A DNA stretch of 20,744 nt from Cerrena zonata. Its lineage: Eukaryota; Basidiomycota; Agaricomycetes; Polyporales; Cerrenaceae. The translations under genes were made by a program, and so were the position numbers. The DNA is taken from positions 1 through 20,744 of the forward strand of contig JASBNA010000154.1 in the NCBI GenBank assembly GCA_038087015.1, written 5' to 3'. The notes beneath the pieces were generated by a model. That model saw only the letters and a list, made by a program, of their open reading frames with translations. It was not told where the DNA came from and made no database searches. Shown piece by piece: positions 7,626 to 16,100 of the stretch. Positions within the stretch are counted from its first letter, which is position 1. Every line of letters starts with the position of its first letter.

Positions 7626-7697
7626 TACAATTAACTTTACAATACAATTTACAATTTAAAGTACAATCTAGAGTACAATTCACAGTACAATACCTGC
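7626..7697. repeat. degenerate 12-bp tandem repeat with invariant TACAAT core
   Basis: Six consecutive 12-nt units begin at 7626, 7638, 7650, 7662, 7674 and 7686, each starting with TACAAT while the other six bases vary (TAACTT, ACAATT, TTAAAG, CTAGAG, TCACAG, ACCTGC). On the minus strand the core is ATTGTA. The array ends about 160 bp upstream of the SIA1 ATG and just upstream of its TATA box, so it may be a cluster of protein-binding sites. Confidence 0.85.
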
Positions 7698-7810
7698 AAA
7701 CCACAACAAGATCAAAGAAAACTCCAATAAACTATTGGAATACGAAAGGGTAGGCCAACAACAAAACCTAATTTAGATTTGTAACCGAATGGAACCATCA
7801 TTTTTCTCAA

Positions 7811-7953
7811 CTCCAACGCGTTGATGATGGAAATCTCCAACGCGCTAACTTGCTTAGACCGCCTTCTTGCAATTCTTGGGCGATGCTTCGTCTAAAACGC
7901 TATTTCAGATTGAGCATTAATTTATCTACAAACAGCACCGGTTTAAGGTGCCG
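7811..7953 (-). ncRNA. candidate structured RNA (three consecutive hairpins)
   Basis: Three stem-loops follow one another. The first pairs 7947-7953 with 7933-7939. The second pairs 7890-7895 with 7854-7859 and, inside it, 7879-7882 with 7860-7863. The third pairs 7838-7844 with 7817-7823. Two of the pairs (7934/7952 and 7853/7896) are G-U wobbles only if the minus strand is transcribed and would be A-C mismatches on the plus strand. A TATA box lies about 90 bp upstream in that orientation, and AGATAA (H-box-like, ANANNA) follows the first hairpin. I cannot assign a known RNA class, and the transcript ends are unknown. The third stem can also be explained by two MluI-box-like sites (ACGCGT/ACGCG). 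Confidence 0.3.
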
Positions 7954-8041
7954 TACATCTATTCTTCTCTAAATTACCCAACGTGAATCCAGAACTACAT
8001 ATCCCGTATATCTCAATTGCCCGTGATATTTGTTTGCTTCG

Positions 8042-8049
8042 TATTTATA
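8042..8049 (-). promoter_or_regulatory. orphan TATA box
   Basis: TATAAATA on the minus strand, inside GTATAAATAC, 577 bp before the SIA1 ATG and therefore far outside its core promoter. It could drive the candidate RNA at 7811-7953 or a long-leader SIA1 transcript. Confidence 0.4.
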
Positions 8050-8311
8050 CCCAACTTTCCGATTGGCTTGCAAATGGGCTTTTGTTGAACCCACCCCCCT
8101 ATGGGGGTATAATCGGTCTTCAAGCGGGAGGAAGGCTTCTTTTTCGCGATTATTTTATCTCTATCTTGTTCTGTGCTTGAGATCATAGCATTGTCATTGC
8201 AATTTAGTTCACCCAACTGTCAGTCCGGGCTAGTACGCTATTCCTCTTGTAAACCGTATGGGAGTTCCGCCTTTTGATTTAGCAGCATGTGCGTTTTGTC
8301 TCACGGAGCAG

Positions 8312-8324
8312 ACACCCGTACACA
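8312..8324 (+). promoter_or_regulatory. perfect Rap1-type site
   Basis: ACACCCGTACACA matches the yeast Rap1 consensus ACACCCRYACAYM at all 13 positions. It is 57 bp beyond the RUP1 stop and about 265 bp upstream of the orphan minus-strand TATA box. The CCCG/CGGG halves flanking TACACA could instead suit a zinc-cluster factor. Confidence 0.5.
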
Positions 8325-8380
8325 CGGGGCCGGTATGGGCATGTTTGGGGGGGACATGTATATCGTGTATTTGCAATCAT

Positions 8381-10186
8381 TTATAAATCTACTAATTGGT
8401 TGGAGGGAAGATCAGATGATTCTTCGGTTGGCGGACTTTTGCATTCTTGATACTCTTTATATTTTTGCAAGAACTGGTGCTCTTCGTTTTCGAATCGGGT
8501 TTGCAAGTAGTTGACTTGGGGTGAATTGGATTCTGCATTCGAGTCTTCGACGTAGATTAAGGTCAATCCATTAATGGAGGAATTGGTATGGTTGTATACT
8601 ACTCGTTGAATTTTTTCAAAGTCTTCCATTTGCACAATGTTGTAGTCCGTAACTTTATTATTGTTCAGAAACTGTTTACTATATGCTTCATAATAAAACC
8701 AATCATCTTGTTGTTTGAAGAAATAACGAGAATCATCCAAAATAACTCCCTTTAGCTCGTATTTGGCCAACGGAGGGTTTCCCTGTTGATTATGATGGTC
8801 AATTATATTCTGGTAGTTTCTAATGTCGGTTTTATTCATCAATTCTCGAGACTCTTCTTGCTTGGCCCCATTTTTAGCCCGTTCATCTTCCATTTTAACC
8901 CGTAAGTTCTCTAAGTCTTGATATATATCTTCATTCACCAGTTTTGCTAAATAGCTTAACGATTGTTTCAAAACCTGATCGATCTTCTTCCCTTCGAAGA
9001 AATTCATTTGCAAAATCTCTCTGGTCAGGTTTTTACGTTCTTCTTCATGCTTGACTTCTTCTGCTCGTAAATCCATTACACTTGATATACATTGGCTCAG
9101 GTATATCTGCGGGTAAAACCATTCATCCAAGTGAATTGGTTGGCTTGGTAATTCATCAACCATATTGATATCGTCATCATCCCCATCTCCGACTAAATGG
9201 AAACTAACCACTGGGCTAACTTTTTCATATTGCATATACCCTAATTTTTTGAAATTAGCTTCCCAAAATAACTGATTCAATGTTCCATATAGCGTTGATG
9301 ATCGGGAATCATTATCAATTTCAACCAAGTATAACCCACTCTTGACGTTATCAGCAATACTCTCAACCATCGATTGTAATAATTCTTCAATCTTATTATA
9401 ATTTGGAGACTCTTTACCAACAACTAAATTATAATTATAATTAAGGGTTTCGTATATTCTCAAGATCACTTCATCAACAGTTTCAACCTCAGTAAGCTTT
9501 TGCTTGAAATCTTTAGGCACGTTCTTAATCAATTCATCAAAATTAATATACTGACGTTTGCCTTCTCGATAATTTATAACGTATAATAAATATTGAACCT
9601 CTTTCAAAAAATTATACGCTTGTTCGATATCTCCACCATTCTCTTTATCTTCTTCGTCGTGCTTCTCTTCCAAATCAATCATAATCAACGAATAGAACTT
9701 TCGACTTTGTCCCAATATTACCAAAACCGGGATCAAATAATTCTCCAAGTATTTCTTCTTGCTCAACACTATCGCAGTAGGGACTCCTTCGTCCTTGGTT
9801 TGCTCATACAACCTTTCTTCCAACATATTGGCTTCTTCCACTTGCGGGTTGAGCGCTGGTATGGAGTCATCCTCAATATACTGGTAACTTCCATACTCTT
9901 CCACCGGTACTTGTCGATATTCATTGAATTGGGGGATATCCTGTGCATTCTTAACATTGACCGTGTCCCCCATATATTCATCGGCTTTCTCATCTCCTCC
10001 TTCTTCAGTTGGTGAGTTCACCAATTGCTTTCCCTCCTCAGTGGTTTCCGGTGGTTCAGTCTCAATGGGATCTCCAAATAAGTACCCGATTGCTCTTGAG
10101 ACGTCCCCTTTAGTAATATCGAGTGCTTCTTGTGCTTGCTCGGGGCTGAACCCCATCTCGGTAAGTCGACTGATATTCTCCAGCAT
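8381..10186 (-). CDS. RUP1: Rup1-like UBA-domain protein (Rsp5/Ubp2 cofactor)
   Basis: A 601-residue protein from ATG 10186; two extra codons upstream are GTG-initiated and were not used. Residues 2-36 form a UBA domain (NISRLTEMGFSPEQAQEALD...GYLFGDP) with the typical MGF loop. An acidic linker follows, then a mostly helical, Lys/Glu-rich body without catalytic motifs of a protease or ligase. In S. cerevisiae, Rup1 (671 residues, N-terminal UBA) joins the deubiquitinase Ubp2 to the HECT ligase Rsp5 and so tunes K63-linked chains. The UBA position, the comparable length and the adjacency to SIA1 (as YOR137C-YOR138C) together support orthology; the UBA alone would not. A conserved-looking C-terminal block (YELKGVILDDSRYFF...WFYYEAYSKQF) lies near residues 470-505. 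It is divergent from the arginyl-tRNA synthetase gene, with 399 bp between the starts. Confidence 0.8.
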   Translation of the reverse strand: MLENISRLTEMGFSPEQAQEALDITKGDVSRAIGYLFGDPIETEPPETTEEGKQLVNSPTEEGGDEKADEYMGDTVNVKNAQDIPQFNEYRQVPVEEYGSYQYIEDDSIPALNPQVEEANMLEERLYEQTKDEGVPTAIVLSKKKYLENYLIPVLVILGQSRKFYSLIMIDLEEKHDEEDKENGGDIEQAYNFLKEVQYLLYVINYREGKRQYINFDELIKNVPKDFKQKLTEVETVDEVILRIYETLNYNYNLVVGKESPNYNKIEELLQSMVESIADNVKSGLYLVEIDNDSRSSTLYGTLNQLFWEANFKKLGYMQYEKVSPVVSFHLVGDGDDDDINMVDELPSQPIHLDEWFYPQIYLSQCISSVMDLRAEEVKHEEERKNLTREILQMNFFEGKKIDQVLKQSLSYLAKLVNEDIYQDLENLRVKMEDERAKNGAKQEESRELMNKTDIRNYQNIIDHHNQQGNPPLAKYELKGVILDDSRYFFKQQDDWFYYEAYSKQFLNNNKVTDYNIVQMEDFEKIQRVVYNHTNSSINGLTLIYVEDSNAESNSPQVNYLQTRFENEEHQFLQKYKEYQECKSPPTEESSDLPSNQLVDL

Positions 10187-10444
10187 ATTCACTAATTGAT
10201 CCTTCTTTCGATCCTTGACCGCAATTGATCCAATACTATATCTTCACTGAAAACCTCCCTTCAATTGGTTTTTTATCGTGATGTGTTTTTGTAAAGTGCA
10301 CTCTTTTACCAATCAAACCTAAATACCATCTTGCGTTTGACTACTTGTAGATGCTATACACGGACTACATTGCAATTAAATCTAGGGGAAAGTCGATCAT
10401 AGTAAATACAATCCCACCCGCTAATGGCCCAGTTGCAAAAATTA

Positions 10445-10451
10445 TGACTCA
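10445..10451. promoter_or_regulatory. Gcn4 site (TGACTCA)
   Basis: ATGACTCAA contains the exact Gcn4 core TGACTCA, 135-141 bp before the first ATG of the arginyl-tRNA synthetase gene. This suggests general amino-acid control. RUP1, 260 bp away on the other side, could also respond. Confidence 0.6.
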
Positions 10452-10507
10452 ACTACTAACTGAGCGTAGCACCTGCTTGTAGTTTTGTTCATTTCATTTT
10501 GAGAGCG

Positions 10508-10511
<4 letters not shown>

Positions 10512-10539
<28 letters not shown>
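10512..10539. repeat. poly(T) tract, 28 nt
   Basis: Uninterrupted T run 46 bp before the long-form start of the synthetase. A likely nucleosome-depleting poly(dA:dT) element; its length is prone to sequencing and replication slippage. Confidence 0.95.
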
Positions 10540-10585
10540 CAGGTATCATTAGAAAAATCTGCTATCTCATCTTGAAGATTCGTTG

Positions 10586-12532
10586 ATGAACTATATAAGA
10601 CACCAGGCTTACTATAGTTTAAGAACTTCATTGTTGTGTGCTCGTCCCGTCCCGTATCGTCGTCACTTACTAGGTCACTCGTCTTTGTTCAGAATGTCAG
10701 CTGCTGCCATCCATTCTACTCCTTCGGTCCAATCCATATCTGAAGGATTATCCAAATTAGGTTTGGAACAACCAGAAACTATTAAAGATTCCAATCCAGA
10801 CTTTAACATCTTGGATGTGTTGAGAAACTATATTACCGCTGAATTGCATGCAGTCAGTGGTGTTGATAAGGCTATCATTTTTGATGCTTTAAACATTCCT
10901 GCTACTTTGGATAAAGGGGATTTACTTGTTCCATTACCAAGATTGAGATTGAAAGGTATCGATTTAAAAGCTAAGGCTATTGAATGGTCTGAAAATTTCA
11001 ACAAGGGTAAATTTTTATCAGAAGTTAGACCTGAAGGTCAATTTTTGCAATTTTACTTCAATAAATCTCTTTTATATAATACTGTTATTAGAGATACTTT
11101 ATTGAGAACTACTGAATATGGTGCTTTACCTTTAGGAGTTGGTAAGAAAATCATTGTTGAGTTTTCTTCTCCAAACATTGCTAAGCCTTTCCATGCTGGT
11201 CATTTAAGATCAACCATTATTGGGGGGTTTTTATCTAACTTGTATGAAAAAGCTGGTTGGGATGTTACCAGAATTAATTATTTGGGTGATTGGGGTAAAC
11301 AATTTGGTATTTTAGCAATTGGTTTCTCTAAATACGGTAGTGAAGAATTATTAGCTAAAGACCCAATTAATCATTTGTTTGATGTTTATGTTAAAATTAA
11401 TAAAGATATCACCGAAGAAGGTGAAGATAAAGAAGATGGTACCAATGCTAAAGCTAGAGACTATTTTAAAAAAATGGAAAATGGTGATGAAGAAGCTTTA
11501 GCTATCTGGAAAAGATTCAGAGAATTATCCATTGAAAAATATGTTGATACTTATGGTCGTCTTAATATTAAATACGATGTTTACTCTGGTGAATCTCAAG
11601 TTTCTCGTGAAAGTATGCAAAATGCTACTCAAATCTTTGCTGATAAAGGTTTAATTCATGAAGATAGAGGGGCCAAATTAATTGACTTGACTAAATTTAA
11701 TAAAAAATTAGGTAAATGTTTAGTTGAAAAATCAGATGGTACCTCCTTATACTTGACTAGAGATGTTGGTGAAGCTATTAAACGTTATGATCAATATAAA
11801 TTTGATAAAATGATTTATGTTATCGCCTCTCAACAAGATTTACATGTTGCTCAATTTTTTGAAATTTTAAAACAAATGAATTTCCCATGGGCTAAGAATT
11901 TAGAACATGTTAATTTTGGTATGGTTCAAGGTATGTCTACTAGAAAAGGTACCGTTGTCTTCTTAGATAACATCTTGGAAGAAACTAAAGAAAAAATGCA
12001 TGAAGTCATGAAAAAGAATGAAGATAAATATAAACAAATTGAAAACCCTGATAAGATTGCTGACTTAATCGGTATCTCTGCTGTTATGATTCAAGATATG
12101 CAATCTAAACGTATCAATAACTACGAATTTAAATGGGATAGAATGACCTCTTTTGAAGGTGACACTGGTCCTTACTTACAATACGCTCACTCCCGTTTAA
12201 GATCAGTTCAAAGAAAATCTAATATCGATGAAGCTAAATTAGCTGATGCTAACTACGACTTATTAGTCGAACCATGTGCTGAAAACTTGATTAGAACCTT
12301 GGCCCAATACCCAGATACTATCAAGAAAGCCTTGAAAAATCACGAACCTTCAACTATCGTCACCTACTTATTCAGTTTGACCCATATTGTCTCTCAATGT
12401 TACGATATCTTATGGGTTGCCGGTCAAACTGAAGAATTGGCTACCGCTAGATTAGCTTTATACGCTTCCGCTAGACAAGTCTTATATAACGGTATGGTCT
12501 TGTTAGGTTTGACCCCTGTTGATAGAATGTAA
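10586..12532 (+). CDS. arginyl-tRNA synthetase, probable mitochondrial and cytosolic forms
   Basis: A 648-residue class I synthetase that charges tRNA-Arg. Domains: N-terminal additional (Add1) domain about 50-170; catalytic Rossmann fold with the HIGH variant HAGH near 203-206; signature GMSTRKGT near 450-457, replacing KMSKS as in yeast ArgRS; C-terminal DALR anticodon-binding helices from about 520; and the usual end ...LTPVDRM. Two in-frame ATGs are visible. The first, 10586, has T at -3 and opens a 36-residue leader with six Arg, no Asp or Glu and many Ser/Leu, like a mitochondrial presequence. The second, 10694 (MSAAAIHSTP...), has A at -3 and would give the cytosolic enzyme. Yeast synthetases often use this arrangement for dual targeting. 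Codon bias is strong (GGT, AGA, TTA/TTG, no CTG seen), as for a highly expressed gene. Confidence 0.97.
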   Translation: MNYIRHQAYYSLRTSLLCARPVPYRRHLLGHSSLFRMSAAAIHSTPSVQSISEGLSKLGLEQPETIKDSNPDFNILDVLRNYITAELHAVSGVDKAIIFDALNIPATLDKGDLLVPLPRLRLKGIDLKAKAIEWSENFNKGKFLSEVRPEGQFLQFYFNKSLLYNTVIRDTLLRTTEYGALPLGVGKKIIVEFSSPNIAKPFHAGHLRSTIIGGFLSNLYEKAGWDVTRINYLGDWGKQFGILAIGFSKYGSEELLAKDPINHLFDVYVKINKDITEEGEDKEDGTNAKARDYFKKMENGDEEALAIWKRFRELSIEKYVDTYGRLNIKYDVYSGESQVSRESMQNATQIFADKGLIHEDRGAKLIDLTKFNKKLGKCLVEKSDGTSLYLTRDVGEAIKRYDQYKFDKMIYVIASQQDLHVAQFFEILKQMNFPWAKNLEHVNFGMVQGMSTRKGTVVFLDNILEETKEKMHEVMKKNEDKYKQIENPDKIADLIGISAVMIQDMQSKRINNYEFKWDRMTSFEGDTGPYLQYAHSRLRSVQRKSNIDEAKLADANYDLLVEPCAENLIRTLAQYPDTIKKALKNHEPSTIVTYLFSLTHIVSQCYDILWVAGQTEELATARLALYASARQVLYNGMVLLGLTPVDRM

Positions 12533-13142
12533 GAATGTATATATATATATTAATTATAAACTTATTATCTAAAGTATTATGATCATTTCCGTAGTGCCTC
12601 CGCTTACACGATTTTCCACCTTACAATGGATCCCCGAAATACCTGCTGGCTTAACACTTTATAAATTCATTGAAATGGTTAAGCTAACCGTACGCCGTTT
12701 CCAGTGAACCACACCAGTTAGACAGTTACAACGGAAGCATTGCTTTCCAACCGCCTCAAAGCAAATCAAGATAAATCCTATAGCTGGAATAACCCTGGAG
12801 GACCCACACCACAGTGATATTTCAGGTTTCTTGATGGGTATTTCCCTGGGAATCTAAAGTTTGCAGCTAGAAGAATTGAAAAAAAAAAAAAAAAAAAAAA
12901 AAAAGACAGAAGACAAGGAAAGAGGAAAAAAAAAAATAAAAACTGAAACATTAAGTGGGTTGTCAAACAGACGTGAATAACTTCATTGAATACGTATTTT
13001 ACTAACGTCACATTTCACTAGATCATCAAGGGCAGTGATTCTATTTGAGTACGCCTTTTAATTTTCCAGCTTTTATATGAATACTTTGTCATCAGTCCAA
13101 ATTCTTTCTCTATTGCACATCACGTATTGATATTGGAGTAAG
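12533..13142. other. intergenic, 3' end of ArgRS and promoter of SIZ1
   Basis: 610 bp between two plus-strand genes. The left end has the TATATATATATA efficiency-type element of the synthetase 3' UTR (12539-12551). The right part has a 26-nt A tract at 12879-12904 and an A-rich stretch near 12926-12940. The middle (12580-12780) is less AT-rich but shows no frame or RNA fold that I can defend. Confidence 0.6.
12879..12904. repeat. poly(A) tract, 26 nt
   Basis: Uninterrupted A run about 240 bp upstream of the SIZ1 start; a promoter-type poly(dA:dT) element. Confidence 0.95.
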
Positions 13143-16100
13143 ATGAGTACACCAGCGATCCGGCAACTAGCGTTGTCAGATGCTGAGTTCGATGATACCA
13201 AGAACTTGTTCTCCCAAATGAAATTGACAGAATTGAAGAAAATGGCTAAAGCGCTTGGTCTAACCTTGCGAGGCAACAAATCTGACTTGATGGGGAGACT
13301 AAACACTCACTTTGATGGTGGGAAAGAATATGGAGATGGTGTTCGGCTATTGGCCATGCGGACCATGGCCTTGAAGGTAGTCAATGGGGTAGACATTCCA
13401 GATTATAATCAACTAACTCAAGCCTTAAAAACTGGCGCATTTAACTATACAAATATTCCCAATCAATATTCGAATAATCCACCTACAAATCATCGTAATA
13501 CCCAAACACAACCACAGCCAACTGAAAAGCCTAAAAAAGCATCTTCTTCCAAGTTTACAGGTCCTGTATTACTATTCAAGCCCAGCCCATTTTACACCCA
13601 GAAAAGATTAATTCGAATAGACCCAAATTATGTTAACCCATGCGTGCCAAAATCTCAAAGAAGCACATTCGAATCCTCCTTTGTACTTACCAGTGAAGAA
13701 CAGGCGATTCTAAGATCAAAACCATCGATGAAACTTTACTTTTTTTGCGGTATGACTACACAGACCAATTCCGATATTGATGTTCAGTGGCCTCCTCAGC
13801 TTGAAATACGCTGTAATGGGAATGTCATTAAAAATAGTGTAAAGGGGTTTAAAAACACAGTGGGTACCGATTCTCCAGCCGATTTAACGCCTCTCATTCA
13901 CTCTGGATCCAAAACTAACAATATATACATGCTTTACAACGGTGCAACCGAAGGTTTTCTAACGTATCTCTATATTGTTGAAACCAGAAAACCCGAAGAC
14001 ATATTACAGACTGTCCTTACACATCCACATATCCACAAAAGTAGTACGGTGTCAGAAATCAAGAAAAGTTACCAGGATGCCGATGGTGATGATTTGGTCA
14101 TAGCTCATTCCTCATTGCCTTTGAAATGCCCTCTCATATATAAGAGACCAAACTTTCCGTCCAAAGGTATATTTTGTCAACATTTGCAATGTTTTGATTG
14201 TCTTTCCTACTTGCAACTTCAAGCAACCATTCCCTCGTGGAAATGTATTATATGCTCACGTCCATTACACCTAAAAGATTTAGCCATTAGTGATTATCTA
14301 ATGGAAATTTTGCAAAAAACTTCCGAAGATGTGGAACAAGTTGATTTGAAACCTGATGGCTCTTGGGAAGCAATTCATGAAGGAGATGAAGATACCCAAC
14401 ATAAAAGCTCAAATGAAAATAAAGCTGCCTCACCTAACAATGTTGAAACCGTGAGCAATGAGCCAAAGAAACAACTATCTCCCCCTTCCCCAATAGTTAT
14501 CGAACTATTGCTGGAAACAGATGATGATGATGATGATGACAGGGATACTATGACCGCTCCCCAGACCAATAATCATTCTAGTCCACCAGTTGCTGAGCCT
14601 AACCAATTAGATGCCCCTGTTGCAGCAGGAATAGGACTGAATAACACCACCCCTCGTCAAACTGTTCCTCTGGTTCCCCTCCATGATCAAATGGTGGATT
14701 TCAGTCCAAATCTGAATCAAGACGGAACTAGTGCTATACATGATGAAGCTCCCACATCAACCCATGTGTCAAATCCTATTTCTAATAACGAAACTCAAGC
14801 TCTTCCTATCCCCTTTTCGGACTCAGCAATACTACAAGATATGGCACAGGATGGGACAGAAAATGCAAGCCAGGCAGAATCAAACGACAATATTCCACTA
14901 GCTGCCCTCAATCTGGCAGATAAAACTCGGCCCTCTTCTACTCGAACTAGCTCGACCAGGCCAATGTCGGCCGAACTATCTACCCAAACAATTGCCAGTG
15001 TATCATCATATCCGACAATCGCTAGTGCACAATCAAATCAAACAATCGCAAGTACAACATCAGACCAAACTATTTCGAGTGATCAGACAATTTCAAACGT
15101 ACCATTGAATCAGCGAAATACAAGTGAGCCACATACAACAAACAATAGTAACTCTTCAGAGCCCTACAAAGCATCAGAAAACACCATTGCAAGTGTTCCA
15201 TCAAACCAGCAACTCGATTCAACAAACCAATCTGAGAGACCTGTTGCTTCAAATACGCCTGAACAAATACCACTGGGAATCCATGAAAGCGCAATGGAAT
15301 CTTTAAGAAGATCAGATGGTCATAATGGTGCCAGTTCATTACAACAAAATCAAATACCAATTGTTGAGCGCCAGCCAACAATTCCAAGGTCACAATCAGT
15401 AAATAACTTTCGCGAAGCTAATCCACATCAGGATTTATTGGTGCAAAGATCCAATACAACACCTCAAAACCAGCATAAACAGAGGGGAGTTCAAAATGTG
15501 ATTGAAAAAAGTACTTTGCCTGGGTATGGCTTTTCGCAGCCTTCAAGTAAGGAAACATCAAATTCACATAATCAAACCTTTTCCAATACTAATGCTCATC
15601 ATCCGAGGACAAATATCAATGCAGTTAATTCAAGCTCTTTTAATCATGTTGGTAACAGTCATTCGGTGCCAGTTCATACAACCTCATCACCTGCCTTGCT
15701 GCCATCGAATTCGAATCAATTTCCAAACTCAATAAGTACGTATGGAAACAATCAGTACCCACACTTTCCATATGGTCAAGCTCAGGCTGTATCGAGCAAT
15801 CTAAGAGAATTCGAAGATTTTAGGAAGCTCGAGGAACGAGCTGCTCAATTGTCAAGTACAGTCAGCAAATATGCTCTGGAATTAGAAAGCACTAGACAAA
15901 GAATGGCATTTTTCAAGGCTCAACTCGAAGCTAGGAAAGGTTCTTTGCCGCAAAACAACCCTGCCCCTGCTATGCGGTCTCCAACGACCTATGATCAAGC
16001 GTATCAAACGGAATATAATAGGTTATTAGTGCGACTGGAAGCAGATCATCAGAGAATGCTAAATGAAAAAGCTAGATTACAACTGACCTTCGAACAAATG

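Larger units (their letters stand above)
7466..8380. other. structured intergenic region between SIA1 and RUP1
   Basis: 915 bp between the start of SIA1 and the end of RUP1, both on the minus strand. It contains two SIA1-proximal TATA boxes, a 12-bp-periodic TACAAT array, three hairpins at 7817-7953, a third TATA box at 8042-8049, a C/G inverted repeat at 8094-8107 and a perfect Rap1 consensus at 8312-8324. Plus-strand frames at 7983-8180 and 8287-8514 look like noise. The interval is more GC-rich in its upper half than a usual yeast spacer. Confidence 0.6.
10187..10585. other. divergent promoter RUP1 / arginyl-tRNA synthetase
   Basis: 399 bp between two divergent starts. It holds a Gcn4 site at 10445-10451, an RRPE-like GCGAAAATTTTT at 10505-10516 and a 28-nt T run at 10512-10539. 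No gene is seen here. Confidence 0.7.

Noticed and set aside
7983..8216. Two opposite frames of 65-67 codons in the SIA1-RUP1 interval
   Set aside because: Mirror frames over the same DNA with no signal, domain or codon bias; one has a non-ATG start.
10505..10545. Poly(T) followed by CAG|G resembling a 3' splice site before ArgRS
   Set aside because: No donor or branch-point sequence upstream and the leader needs no splicing; better explained as a promoter poly(dA:dT) tract.
14521..14538. GAT trinucleotide repeat as a mobile or hypervariable element
   Set aside because: Short, in frame, and explained as the acidic part of a SUMO-interacting motif.
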